NCBI RefSeq assembly: GCF_001625215.2
Contig: NC_030387.2
Coordinates: forward strand, 33,317,606 to 33,381,605
DNA length: 64,000 nt
Direction of reading: 5' to 3'
Source of the DNA: Daucus carota subsp. sativus
Lineage: Eukaryota; Streptophyta; Magnoliopsida; Apiales; Apiaceae
The notes beneath the pieces were generated by a model. That model searched no databases. It was not told the DNA's origin and worked only from the letters and a program-made list of their open reading frames with translations. Below, one piece after another: positions 23,034 through 35,521 of the stretch (position 1 is its first letter; each line of letters begins with the position of its first letter). The position numbers and the translations under genes are program-made.

Positions 23034-25493
23034 ATGCAGAGAATGAAACATATGTTGGTGCTTGTGTTGGTTGTACTTTGTGCTTCAGCTAAACCTCATG
23101 CTGCTCTGTCCATTATTGATGGTACTCATCTCACATTTATTTCTGTTTATTTGTTTTATTTATTTCTTGTTCTATCTGATTTTAAATTTTGGATTGGTCT
23201 TGTTTGTTTGAACCTAACTCATTGTTCTGTAATCAGCATGATTCTTGATCATTTAAGTAACTGCTAGCTAGCTCCTCCAGTGTTTATATGTTTCGTTATG
23301 CAAGTACTGGTATGGATTATCTGTATGCAGTCTGGAGATGAATGTCGATCCAGCTGCATGTATATTTTGTAGGAGAAAATTAGAATCACTCATATAAAAT
23401 GTTGCTGAGCCTGTGAGTGACAATGCCAAGGATCAAGTACCATGAATTTCGTTTTTTTTTAATGAGTTATTTGGCGTATGAGTATTAATGTGCGGATTTT
23501 CTAGTGTGTGTCTGTGGACACACAATAACAATCACTTTTTAGTTAGGTGATAGAATTTTTATTGCCTTTAATCTTATTAATAATGATGATCCCTGCATGT
23601 ACAAAAATCTCCACCAATAAAAATTATCCACCTAAATAGAAAGTAGTGTGGTCGTAAAAAGTAGTGTGGTCGTGGGCAGACCAGAAAGACCCATTAATGT
23701 GACAATTGTGGACTGTTGAAAGTTAGTTGAGTGTTAAATGAACTATTCAAGGCTTGAGATCTCACAGATGAGTAATCTGAATTCAAGTTCATGTTCACTT
23801 TTGTTTCATGGCATATTCCTTTCCCTTTCTTACATTGAGAGATCTGCTTTTCTCTTGAGTGGCCTTTCCTGAAACTATTAAAGTCGCGGTGCAAGGACTT
23901 GATTGAAAATCTCAATTCCTGCTATGACAACTCTAAACAAAACAAATGCGAAAGAGAATAGGAGTATTTTTGAACAAACAGTATAAATTCCTAAAGAATG
24001 TAAAGAAAGATGTTCGAGTCGTGACAGATCATATGTAGAATATCTATTGCAGTACTATATTATTTGCTGCACACGGCCACCACTAATGCAAGTCATGTTC
24101 CATGTGAGATGGGAGAAAAATAATGCAGCATTGCCCCAGCCTGCTTTTATTCACATGCTCAATATCAAATTTTGATTCTGTCAAAAAAAATATTCAAATT
24201 TGATTTTCAATAACTAAAGAAGAAACAGTTCTATACAGTAGTTAATTACTTGGTCTGTATGGATTTAATTTAATATGACTATTTGAAGTGTATATTGATG
24301 GGTGAATAAAATGCAGGATTGTTGCCTAATGGTAACTTTGAGTTCGGACCAAAGCCACAGCAATTGAAGGGCACCAAAGTGATGGATCCCCATGCCATAC
24401 CCAACTGGGAAACCTCAGGGTACGTAGAGTACATCAAATCGGGTCAAAAACAAGGAGACATGTTGTTGGTGGTGCCCGAGGGAGCCTTTGCAGTTCGTCT
24501 AGGTGATGAAGCTTCAATTAAAACCAAAGTTAAGGTTGTCAATGGAATGTTCTATGCCCTTACATTCAGTGCTGCTAGAACTTGTGCACAAGAAGAAAAG
24601 TTAAATGTTTCAGTGTCACCAAACAGTGAGGAAAAGGACTGGGGAATTCTGCCAATGCAAACTATGTATAGCAGTGATGGCTGGGATTCATATTCTTGGG
24701 GATTCTTGGCAGAGTCCAATCAAATTGAGATTACGATCCATAATCCAGGCATGGAGAAAGACCCGGCCTGTGGTCCACTTATTGATTCCGTTGCTTTGAA
24801 GACTCTGACCTCTCCAAAAAGAACTAGAGGTGTGATCCATTAGCTGATTAATTTCTTATAAATTTACTTTTTGTTACTTGTGGGAGAGAATGTAAGGAGC
24901 AAATCTTAGTTCATTTAGATGATTTAACTGATCCTTTGTTTTTTTTATCTATTGCAGCTAATATGTTGAAAAATGGAAATTTCGAAGAGGGTCCTTACAT
25001 ATTTCCTAACACATCATGGGGTGCACTAATCCCTCCCAACATTGAGGATGATCACTCCCCATTACCCGGCTGGATGGTCGAGTCTCTCAAGGCTGTAAAA
25101 TACATTGACATCGCACATTTTGCAGTGCCTGAGGGCAAAAGAGCAGTTGAACTTGTTGCTGGAAAAGAAAGTGCATTAGCACAAGTGGTAAAGACCACAC
25201 CAGGCAAAGTCTATGATCTCACATTCTCCGTGGGGGACGCTAAGAACTCTTGTGAAGATTCCATGATAATTGAGGCATTTGCTGCAAAATCCACACTTCA
25301 AGTCCCTTATCAGTCCACGGGTAAGGGTGGATTCAAGAAAGCAAAACTCCGGTTCAAGGCCGTGTCTCCAAGGACAAGAGTTAGATTTTTGAGCACATAT
25401 TATCACATGAAGAGTGACCATTCTGGTTCTCTCTGTGGTCCAGTGATCGATGATGTTAAATTGCTAAGCGTTCGTTACCCTGGACGAGCATGA
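23034..25493 (+). CDS. DUF642 cell-wall protein
   Basis: Exons are 23034-23121, 24317-24829 and 24958-25493, giving 378 residues, normal for the plant DUF642 family (BIIDXI/TEEBE/DGR type). These are secreted apoplastic proteins with two galactose-binding-like domains, reported to bind cell-wall polysaccharide and pectin methylesterase. The signal peptide is MQRMKHMLVLVLVVLCASA. Domain 1 (exon 2) starts LLPNGNFEFGP and domain 2 (exon 3) starts NMLKNGNFEEGP. VPEGAFAVRLGD and VPEGKRAVELV are the matching motifs, and CGPLIDSV and CGPVIDDV close each domain. Cysteines in RTCAQ, DPACGP, NSCED and SLCGP fit conserved pairs. An in-frame ATG at 23007 would add nine residues. I prefer 23034 for its A at -3. 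There is no sign of damage. Confidence 0.93.
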
Positions 25494-27662
25494 ACAATTA
25501 TTTCATGAAGAAGTTCTTGTCAGTCTTGGTGAAGAATGAAGAATGAAGATCACATTGCAGTGCTTGTTACACTGCGTATATGAAGACTGATGAGCAGATC
25601 GTATTGAATATTTTCTTATTATTAATTAAGATGGTGTGTTTCTTTCGTTGTAACATAAAGTGCGGAAAAAGAGTGTTATATTTTAGAATCACTTGTTTAA
25701 ATAGTTTATATAATATTTTAATGATAATGACAATAAGTTATACAAAAATTATTCAAAAATTTCTCAGAAACTTTATTAACTTACAATTTATAAATTACTA
25801 CCTATATTATTTCGTGGAAATTAATTCGATTTTAAAATTATAACATACCAAACTCATAACTTAATGCACGCTCGACCTAACAACCCATCACGTTCATAAG
25901 TGTGGTATACATTAGTTATTTGTTTGTACTTATAAAGACTCAAATACTCTTTTATCTACCCGATGTTTTGCAGCCGGGTAGAGTTCTGATACAATTTATA
26001 ACATTTCAACCTCATAACTTAATATAACATTCCAAACCCATATATAACTTAATGCGTACAGGACCCAACAACCCATCACATTTGGCCCAAAAGAGACAAA
26101 TTGGTGTACATTAACAATGTTGAAAGTTGCAATTTTATAAATTTATATAACTCATTTAAACACTTTAATATACATATGTTTGTCTATTTAGATTTCCATG
26201 CTCGAAGAATGTTGATTTTTGAAGCCATGCAAATATGTAATAATCAGATTTTGATATAATACGCCAAATCAATCGGAAGAATTAATTATGCATGATATAA
26301 CAACATAAATTTATACAAAAAAAATTAATATTATGATGTATTATATTATGAGAGGATTTGATACGACACCTTAAAAAATATTCATAAATATTTATAAGAA
26401 TCAAATTATCCTAAGCCTACAGATACGTGACATGCTGCACAAAGGCTTCGGTTGCTGGGAAAAATGGTGTTTTGATAGTGCCTGGAGCAATATTTATGAA
26501 GTCGGGCAACAAAGCCTCAATAGTCCCTACACCGACTCACCGTTGTCCAAAAAATAATGAAAGAAGTTACACGTGCTTTTCTGGTGTATAGAAGTTGTGA
26601 GTTCGAACTCTTTACGAATTACTTGCATAACCTATTTATAAGGATCATGCCCAGTGTAATTCTTTCGATAAGGAATGGTTCTGTCTTCAGCGCGATCCAT
26701 ATTTTATATGCAAGACAAAAAAATATTAATCTATTAATTCCACCAAGTTGGATTCCTTGGAGTACAAAGATTTTAGAGTCTTATCATTGGATTAAAATAA
26801 AAATGCACGGTGGATGTGGGAGACAAGTGGATAATATTTATAATTTAAAAAACTGCAACTAACAACTTTATACATATTTCAAATAATTGTATTATATTGT
26901 CTCTCAATTCTCTTCGCATTTCCCTCCCATGATCAAATTGTTACTGTCCTCCATTTTGTTTCTCTTGATTCACAACTGCAGAACAATATGAATATATGAG
27001 TTTGAGAGATGAAAAGTGAAAACAACTCTAAAATATGGCAAAGGACAATTACGAGAAACAGAAACAAATTAAAGATAAGCATGTTGGTTGCCTGATGCCT
27101 CGCGGAATAACTGACAGTAACGGTGCTTGTATGAGTGACAGTTACAAATGATGAGTACAATATAAACTACATCTGTCAATATATATACAAACTTGCATTT
27201 AAAAAAAATTCAATTCAAAGTGGCTCACTATTTGGCGAGGTATAGTTGTTCAGTAGCTGATCGTGTGTGGAGGGTGGGAAATGTTCACCCTGAATTTAAT
27301 CATGTATTGTTGGATGATTTGAGTTATTAATGAATTCCAATTTTATGACAAAAAAAGAAAGAAGTTAATTTTGCAACCGTTAAATTAGAAGAATATGAAC
27401 GATCCGGATGGAGGACTCCAATACTCTAAATATATATGGTCTCTAAGGAACTTAGACCTAATTCCACCATTTCATTATTACATATATTCAAATCATTTCA
27501 TTCTCTTATTTTTGTTAAAATCATATAATTCTTAATCATATAATCGTAATGATTTATTATCCGAACAATATTTCGTATATGACTACTCATAATATTTGTT
27601 CCTTCGTAATTTCATAATGGGCTATAAAAAAGCCCCAAAAATTTTATGATGCCACAAAACAA
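25494..27662. other. Spacer between DUF642 gene and Helitron
   Basis: AT-rich sequence. ACCTAACAACCCATCAC at about 25875 and CCCAACAACCCATCACATTT at about 26060 form a direct repeat in decayed surroundings. 26188-26335 matches 42943-43075 upstream of the second COX5B gene. No gene is supported. Confidence 0.5.
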
Positions 27663-28848
27663 TCTTTATATTTATATAAAGGAGGTTCCTAACAAGCTGA
27701 CATGGCACGCTTGATAGCTCTTCTTTTCGATTCTCTTCTTTTCTGGATTTTTCCATTTTAATATTAAACTAAATCCTTTATATAAATATAAAGATATATT
27801 TTTAAAATTTTGAAACTGAAAATGTGAAGGGGTAATGGAAAGATGAACCGCGCCACCGTGCCTCTTTAGTATGCCTTCTGTGCAACAGCCACGAGTCGTG
27901 GCATATCCGGATGTCTGAAATACAGGTGTTTATCGATAAAATTATACTCTGTCCATTACAAGATATCTTCCGCCTTTCTAAGGGAGTCCTTTCTTCTGAG
28001 GGTTTTCGATTCGTTTTGAAGAGGTGATTCTCAAGATCTCTCCTTTTTTATTGCTCAGATGTATCTATAAGTTGTATATATCAATCAATTTGTAGGGGTT
28101 AGTGGTTTTGATCAGTTTTTTGAGTTGGATGTTTATTAATTTGGTGATTCTTTGATGGGTGTTTTTGATTTTTGAGTTTCTTGGTGTCTCTCCATTGTGG
28201 GTCTTTTTCAGTTCTTAAAATATTGCTTTTTAATGTGTTTTGTTGATATTGCAGTTGAGTTTTTGTTTCACTTTTCAATTGAATCGGTGCGGATGCTGGA
28301 TGTATATTGATGGATGTGTGTACGAGTGAAATCTCTGAGATATGTATGATGTTGTGTATGTGTGTGTAGCGCAGTCTAAACTCCCTTGCATAAGAATTTA
28401 GGAGGTAGATTGTGATGGATTTAGCAGTGAGATTTTTCCATTCTGCAGGCTAACAACCATGTCATCGAGGGTACTGGCTAGGTTCGTGTCACGTAGGTTT
28501 TCAAAGTAGTGGCAAAGTCTAGAGCGAGAAAGAAAAAGCTGCTGAACATATTTATATTAAGGTACCCCCCCCTCCTTGATATGATTTGTGTTGTTTCTGC
28601 TTTCATGGTGGTGTCTATGATGTTTTCTCATTTATTTTGTTGGACCTGTTTGTAGCTTCTTAGATGGGAGCTTCCTAATTTTGTTTCCTCACACCGATGG
28701 AATCTCATTACAGCTCCCATCTACTATGTTTCTTTAGTTGGTTTAGATCTCAGCTATTCATTGTACTCTTGCTTAGGAACTATGGAATAAAATGTCAAGT
28801 ATTCTTGGTGTAAAACTACCTATTCTTTAGGAAGGAGCAAACCTAAGT

Positions 28849-29011
28849 TGCCAGTCCCTGAACATTGTGGTAATCTTCTGGTGCTTATTGCGTTGAATCA
28901 TTTGCATAGTCTCAATTTTGTACTGTGCATTGTATTTCTAAAATCGCCACATTCTGTTATTTCGGGCTCATCGTAACTTCTCTTATTTTCTTTTGCTGCT
29001 ATACTATAGCT
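28849..29011 (+). repeat. 163-bp direct repeat in Helitron, unit 1
   Basis: From TGCCAGTCCCTGAACATTG to TGCTATACTATAGCT this matches 29843-30005, with one mismatch seen (CGGGCTC against CGGCCTC). It is non-coding. Confidence 0.9.
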
Positions 29012-29279
29012 TACTATGGCCTGCCAGATGTTACATTATGTTCTAGCACTTTTAAACTTTATTGATTTTGCTTGTGTTTAGAGCTAATAGACTATCTATT
29101 TTCCCAGCTTATTTTATTATTGGTTGCAGACTTTTGATTTGCTTACTGGAAAGCTTTAAAGGGTAGGGTTTGATATGAATTGCATTAATCAGATTTTATC
29201 CCCCCCGTAGATTTTCTCTGAGAGTTGTCAAAGTCATGCAAGATGATGAAGTTTTCCACATATGTATCTGATTTTGCAG

Positions 29280-29375
29280 GTTCAAGAACACAATCACCTC
29301 GCATATACTTCTACGGCAAAATGGGAACACTCTTTGCAAGCTTCCCGGTGGGCGTCTAAAGCCAGTAGAGAATAC
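29280..29375 (+). pseudogene. Captured exon fragment of CFIm25 (NUDT21-like)
   Basis: After an AG acceptor the frame reads VQEHNH. A one-base shift follows, then HILLRQNGNTLCKLPGGRLK and PVEN. This matches the Nudix-domain stretch of the 25-kDa subunit of cleavage factor Im, used in pre-mRNA 3' processing. No other part of that gene was recognised nearby. The frameshift and isolation make it a pseudogene piece. Confidence 0.75.
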
Positions 29376-29842
29376 TAATTTATCTAATATTTTTAGGTTT
29401 ACGTTATCTTTAATCATGTTTGTTATTCTTTTCGTCAGCGGTTCCTTCCTTATGATGCCACCCACTCCTGGTTTATCGAAAGGTCAGATGTTCATTTATT
29501 GCATCTGTGTCCACTTATTATTGCATCTGTGACTTTTTATTGTCCCAAGTTCGTTCTTCCTACATGCCAGCTCCGAATCATCAATCATCAATGAATTAGT
29601 AATGGGCTCATTTTTATTTCTTGTGCATGAATCTTAGCGTGTGTCGATTTGATTTTTCAAGAAGAGATTAGCTGGTCAATTCCCTCATCAAAAAGGAGAA
29701 GAGGTCAGACTTGCAAATCTTCAAGAGCTTCATTTTGTTGGTGTTGGAGTTGGAGTGGGCGTGCAGTGGCTTCCTGTCTGTCATGATTAGTCGCTCTTTT
29801 GGTTGTTGTCTCTTTTCTCAGCGGCCGGTGGCCTATTTTCGA

Positions 29843-30005
29843 TGCCAGTCCCTGAACATTGTGGTAATCTTCTGGTGCTTATTGCGTTGAATCATTTGCA
29901 TAGTCTCAATTTTGTACTGTGCATTGTATTTCTAAAATCGCCACATTCTGTTATTTCGGCCTCATCGTAACTTCTCTTATTTTCTTTTGCTGCTATACTA
30001 TAGCT
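29843..30005 (+). repeat. 163-bp direct repeat in Helitron, unit 2
   Basis: Second unit of the repeat at 28849-29011. The near identity points to a late duplication within the element. Confidence 0.9.
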
Positions 30006-30293
30006 GTTTTGTCGGGAAACGGTATATGGAGACTACTATTTTATTAAAGACTCGGAGACCATATATTGTTGTGCAAACAAAATATGTTTTGAATAATAAT
30101 GTATTTTGCAGTGTTCAGTGTGATAAAAAGATGGTCTCATAGACTCATACAATATCTGTATGTTATTTTATATTGATACATCGTAAATTATATAGAATTT
30201 CAACATGTCTGATATCTACACCTTGGCTCATAAAGAGGCTGTTTATGGAAACACAACAGGCATTTTAGCTTTGGATTTCTTTTGCCTACGCAG

Positions 30294-30872
30294 AGGTTCT
30301 TGCAGAGCCAGTTTAAGGTTGGGGTGATGGCATGGGTTTTGCTTGCTGTTTTCCTGATCAATGCTGTTATTAGTTGGATTTTTGTGTACCAATTCAAGCG
30401 GGGTGATTGGACTAGCTGTTGCATTGGGCATAGTAAATTGGCTTATATTTTTCGGGTTACTGTGGTATGTCATTCGAGGCGGCTGTCCTCAAACGTGGAC
30501 TGGTTTGTCACTGGAAGCTTTTTCTGATCTCTGGGACTTTCTACGGCTTCTGGTGTCATGCTCTGGTAGGTCTATCATATAATTGGTGATAAGTGCAATT
30601 ATCATGGTATATATTTAATTCAATATAACTTATGTATCGAAACTGGAAAGGGAGCATATTTTGGATTCAGCCTATATTATCTGGTACATATACAGGGTCT
30701 TTGTTTAGAAGCACGTTATGTTATTTTCTCTTTTTTGAAACTAAATTAAAAGTTAAGTCATGATTTCCATCTTATTTTGATAGGGATGGCAGTAGGATCA
30801 GGATGTTGCTACTACCTTATTTGCATTTTTCTTGGAATTGTTTTCGATTGGACTTATAATTATGGTGTTGAG
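30294..30872 (+). pseudogene. Captured MATE transporter fragment
   Basis: The exon-like block 30294-30565 reads RFLQSQFKVGVMAWVLLAVF, then NAVISWIFVYQFKRG. After a one-base shift it continues IGLAVALGIVNWLIFFGLLW, GGCPQTWTGLSLEAFSDLWD and, in yet another frame, ASGVML. RFLQ and TWTG(L/F)S..AFS are hallmarks of plant MATE/DTX multidrug and metabolite exporters. A second block, 30784-30872, reads GMAVGSG then LGIVFDWTYNYGVE, with part of the exon missing. Splice borders remain but the frame is broken at least twice, so no working transporter can be made. Confidence 0.75.
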
Positions 30873-31267
30873 GTATGCTGTTTATTCCTATGCTCATTTG
30901 TCATATATTTTACGTAGGTACTTTTTTTTTACTTGGCTTCCTGAAAAGATTTGCAGTGACATACTTACTACTAATCAACAGATGAACTCAATGTCTCCTT
31001 AAATATCAGAGGACAATTTAATGCCATCGAGGCTTTGCACATCGAAGAACATTGAGAAAGACAACCTCATCGCAAGATATCCAGAGCTTTGAGGTAGCTG
31101 TAAAATCATCCTCCTCTCGAGCTTGATCAAGCAATGCCTTAAAGAATGGGTTGTCCAAGAATTCTGATTACAGATTGCATATTGTGTAAGGGACGAGAGA
31201 ATGACAAGGGCTCCTTCTGTTACTGAGGCAGCAATGTTATAAACTATGTAATACAAGGAACTGCGAG

Positions 31268-31367
31268 TGAGTGTTGGACCCTTTTTTATGAGGTGCTTAA
31301 CAAGAAAGGTGGAAGACAAGATATGTTTACTAAGGTGCTTAACAAGAAAGGTGGAAGACAAGATATG
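31268..31367 (+). repeat. Short tandem duplication in Helitron
   Basis: AGGTGCTTAACAAGAAAGG followed by TGGAAGACAAGATATGT occurs twice in a row, at a spacing of about 43 bp. Confidence 0.85.
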
Positions 31368-32296
31368 TCCTGTGGACCGTACAAAGTCGAAAACGCTTTA
31401 GCCTATATTTATTTTTGCTTTCACCCATGCCTTGTGAACTGCATTGAGCTGTAACAAAATGAAGCTGGTTCAAATATAAAAAGGGGTGATATGTATGATA
31501 GCATGATAATTAGAAGATGAATTTGATGATAAACGCAAATTGTTTATGTGTATTGGATTCATAGAATAAAATGTGAGGTCCGGAAAAAAGATTCTTACGA
31601 GAGAATGGTAAAAGGTAAAAAGAAGAAAATTGCTTCATTATATGTGTAGATGTATTCTTCCTTACTGTAGAAAATTGCTATGTTGTGTTAGTGTAGCTAT
31701 TCCTGTGGTTGGGATGTGTTGTTGCATTTAGATAATATTGAATTCACATGACAATAACAATATACTTTGTGATCTTAATATGACATTTTTGATTAATTTA
31801 CTGTATTTATTTTTTATAACGTTAAATAGAATATATCTTAAATATATATATAATAAATTTTTCAATCGCGCGGAGCGCGTTTTCCTCCCTAGTTTTATTA
31901 TTATATTTAATTAACAAAAAAACAAAGAATCATAGCTAACAAAAAAACAAAGAATGATAGCTACCATGTGCCATTATTTTGCATTTATTAATACAATAAA
32001 ACTCTAATTTCTGCATTTAGTATACATATTAATCGCTTTTTATTTCACCTACTACTAATTAATCAGAAAAACGAGCAAGCAGCAAAGGCAGAATTGACCA
32101 AAACAAAATATAAACAGGAGGCCAAACCCACCTTAGTCGCGCCTCCGTACCCACAGACCTATTCCATTTCATTTGGCGATTCATCCCCCAAATATTTACA
32201 CACACAAAGTGTGTGCGCCAATCACACTTGATCTACAATCACAGTCCAAAAGTTAACAGATCCACAATTCAAAACCCTAGCTCACCTCCCCAAATC

Positions 32297-35200
32297 ATGT
32301 GGAGAAGACTTTCTACGCATCTCCGACCTCTCGCCGTCTCCCGATCCGCGCCGCGACCTAATCGCTCCGTCGCGCCCGGCGTTTCCTCCTCTACGCCGTC
32401 GTTTCGCCCCGCCGCTTCTATTGTCTCTCGCTCTTTCACCGCTCCCGCAGGTAATCTCTCTACATCTATCGTCTCTGTGTATCTGTCTATGTATATGTGT
32501 GTGTATATGACTTTTTATGTTTAGGAGATGGTGTTTCGAGTAAGAGAGTTGAAGATGTAATGCCGATTGCTACTGGTCATGAGCGTGAGGAGCTTGAAGC
32601 TCAGCTTCAAGTGAGTTTAATCTCGCTTATTTTTTTTCTCAATTCTGTTATTATCTAATTGACTTTTTTTTAAAAACATTTAATTCAACTTATTTGATCT
32701 TTTTGGTGATAGGGACGAGATATTTTGGATATTAACTTTCCTGAAGGTCCATTTGGCACAAAGGTTAGTGTTTTCGATTTATTTGTATATAATTTATGAT
32801 TAATTATTTATTGATTAAATGGTTTTTATTATATTCGAGATTTTGTGTTGTTTTATTTAGCTTGGGGTAAAGTGTGATAGTATGTATCGGTGGTTAGGTA
32901 TCTTGTTTGTGTTAAATTGCTGATGCGCTCCTAAAAGTTTTAATATGTTTGTTTCAAAGTGCTGATATGTACACAAATGTACTGCTTGAACAAGATGTAT
33001 GTGTATGATGACCCGACTTTCATGATGATGTATGTGAGCAAACACAGACTTAGCTAATGAAATGAGATATACCGGTATTTAGTGACTTAGTTCTGTGTGT
33101 ACCAGAACACTTATGAACTTCTGATATGCTTGCTTACAGTTTTGTGTAATTTTAGAAGTGTGGTCACCAATTACCTTGTTCATAGGGGTTTCATGCAGTA
33201 GCAACTTTTCCACCATGCTTATTTCGATCAGAAGAATGCATACTTGTAAAGGTTTACAAGAACCATAACAATGTAATTGACACCTCGTGGGGGTTAAAAT
33301 TTCTGCTTTAGATGTAGAGTATGTGTTACTGTATGGGGCAGGGATATGTTGCTCACCAACAAGCTGCACACTAGGTTAGGCTGGTGCACCTCATGGCTTC
33401 TTTTGGGTTGGGTTGGGGGGGGGGGGGGGGGGGTTTCTATGCCTTAATTTAATATTTTCACTTGTAATTTAAATAATCTTATATCTATTTAAATTATATG
33501 GATATAATTAAATTATATATAACTCTTGGTCTTGCTGTTAGTTGAACGAATGGATCGGATCAACTTGGAAAATGGGAAGATTTGTACAAGTTATTTGTAC
33601 ACAGTACATATGTAACCATGCTTATGATTGTTGTGCTGGCAATGCGGCTCCCCCTGAAGTTCATTATGCCCCTGGGTTGCATTATAATTATAGTCCGCGT
33701 CAATTATGCCTAGGAGTCTTGTAACTATTAAATTGATAAAGGGGGCTTGTTGTTTAATTGTTTCTGTTAATGACATGAAGAAACATGTGGTTCATGTCAG
33801 TTGCTGTTGGTCTTTAAACATAGATTGTTCGATTGTATGTATCTGTGTTTATTGCTCGTGCTACTTTAGAAATTAGTTTGGTGTTAGTAGAATCATCTTA
33901 GCAGTATTTATGTGTAAGCCTCCAGTACTTGATTAATATCTCATGGCAAAAAAGTAGGAAGTTTTCTTTTTCGGAGTCGAAGTGTGAGTATCAAAGTTCA
34001 ATTTTTCTACCAGTCTCTGCAAGGGGAAACAAGATACAAAAATTTAAACTGTTGAAAGAGTTTTCCTCTTATAAATTTGTTCATATTTGTAAACCAGTTC
34101 AGATGTGGAAAACAAATTGTACATTGAACACTTGTAGAAATTATGTGTCACAATTTCTCCAGTATATTGATTTCATCTAGACATGCTTTAAAGTTCTTTT
34201 TGCTTGTAGGAAGCACCTGCTGTTGTTAAGTCCTACTATGATAAAAGAATTGTTGGATGCCCCGGAGTTGATGGAGGTAAGCCAAGTATCATTTCTTGTG
34301 ATACAGAAATCATGAGCAGATTCCCGCACTTCGGTTTTCTTGCATTGTGTATACTGTATAGGCCTTATAAGTTGGTGCTTTCATTTTTATATTCTGAACA
34401 GAGGATGAGCACGATGTTGTTTGGTTCTGGCTAGAGAAAGGCAAGCCACACGAGTGTCCAGTATGTTCACAGTACTTTGTGGTAAGTGTCTTAGTAAGTC
34501 ATGATATAGAATATATATTATGATTCTAGTGAGGCACGGATATAGATTATGATTTTTAGTGAGGTACAGAAAGCATAATGTTTTTTTTTGGTAAACGAGC
34601 TATGCAAGGTCACAGAAATACCTGTTGTCTTAATAGGAAAGTAGCCTCCCAGTCAGGCTACTGGGGACCAAATTCTGGATGAAAACCTACAGCCTGGAGT
34701 TTGCCTACAACATAGCCTAGTAAAAGTCCAAGAACTGGATCTAACCCAAAAGAAATGGGCTTCTACTAGAAGCTAGCTATCCAATCTCAGCACTCCATAT
34801 ACAATATAACCTCGATAAATGAATATTTGATACACCAAGAATCTCGTCACTTGGATAATTTTTCTGGTTCTAACATAATAGAGGCAATGTATTTTTAACC
34901 TCATGAGATAAAATTTTCCAGTCGCTAATATATTCATTTATCGGGGTTTAACTGTAAGGTTTGGTTCAGTTGGTACGAACGGAATGAAATGAAAAATTAT
35001 AAACAAATTTAATGGAGAAAGAAGAATGATTTATAGAACAGTGAATGAACATGATGTGAAGTAGATTGTAGGGAAATGAAGGAGAATGTAGCCTTCCTGC
35101 CAAACATGTCAGGTTAGGATTCTAGTTTGTATAGTTTGAAATGGAATGTAGGAATTAAACTTATAAATATTTGCCCCACTCTCACTTAAATAAGAAGACA

Positions 35201-35521
35201 AATCTCATCTATTCTTTCCTGATTTTGTTCAATCCAAGTGAAAACAACTTAAACGACAACCTGAATTTGAGGTGCATGCCAAAGCCCATATAGTATAATG
35301 TTGATCTAAATGACAGCCAGAGCTGGGGCATGCCATTCTTATATTAAAATATTAAAATCAGTTTTCAGACGTCGGATTGATTGAGTTTAACCCGCAGTGT
35401 GTTGCTTATCAGTTAAATGAAGCTATGCATCTTAATTCTTATGCACCTCTTTTTATTTTCACAGCTGGAAGTTGTTGGTCCAGGAGGACCACCAGATGGT
35501 CATGGCGATGATCATCACTGA
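32297..35521 (+). CDS. COX5B: Cytochrome c oxidase subunit 5b, mitochondrial, copy A
   Basis: Exons are 32297-32450, 32525-32610, 32713-32763, 34210-34276, 34402-34481 and 35465-35521, giving 164 residues, the usual plant length. It is a nuclear-encoded, zinc-binding peripheral subunit of complex IV on the matrix side of the inner mitochondrial membrane. The first ~55 residues are Arg/Ser-rich (MWRRLSTHLRPLAVSRS), a typical presequence. The mature part has VEDVMPIATGHE, INFPEGPFGTKEAPAVVKSY, RIVGCPG, DEHDVVWFWLEKGK, ECPVCSQYF and a tail VVGPGGPPDGHGDDHH. Cys114, Cys138 and Cys141 fit the zinc site. The fourth animal Cys is absent, as in other plant forms that I recall. AAACCCTAG sits about 25 bases before the start. 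It is a tandem duplicate of the gene at 43335-47734. Confidence 0.95.
33415..33433. repeat. Poly-G tract in COX5B copy A intron 3
   Basis: Nineteen consecutive G, preceded by GGGTTGGGTT. Such runs are prone to length error in sequencing. A similar run (17 G) is at 41904-41920. Confidence 0.9.
34802..34954. mobile_element. Emigrant-type MITE in intron 5 of COX5B copy A
   Basis: The left end CAATATAACCTCGATAAATG and the right end ATTTATCGGGGTTTAACTG are inverted repeats of the Emigrant/Lemi1 (pogo) kind, flanked by TA (34800-34801 and 34955-34956). It is 153 bp and non-coding. The matching intron of COX5B copy B lacks it. Confidence 0.8.

Larger units (their letters stand above)
27663..31892 (+). 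mobile_element. Non-autonomous Helitron carrying gene fragments
   Basis: The element begins with TC (TCTTTATATTTATATAAAGG) after an A. It ends in a GC hairpin, CGCGCGGAGCGCG, followed by CTAG and then a T, which is the Helitron 3' end rule with insertion between A and T. It is 4230 bp and has no Rep/helicase. Inside are broken exons of a CFIm25-like gene (29280-29375) and a MATE transporter (30294-30872). There is also a short frame MSSRVLARFVSRRFSK at 28459 after a plausible splice acceptor, perhaps the start of a captured mitochondrial-presequence gene (inference). Confidence 0.75.

Noticed and set aside
26557-26862. 101-codon open frame in the spacer after the DUF642 gene
   Set aside because: AT-rich, no family pattern, no splice or promoter context. 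Not supported as a gene.
30999-31361. 120-codon frame on the minus strand in the Helitron
   Set aside because: The first part is just a tandem repeat (SSTFLVKHL twice) and the rest shows no protein-like conservation that I recognise.
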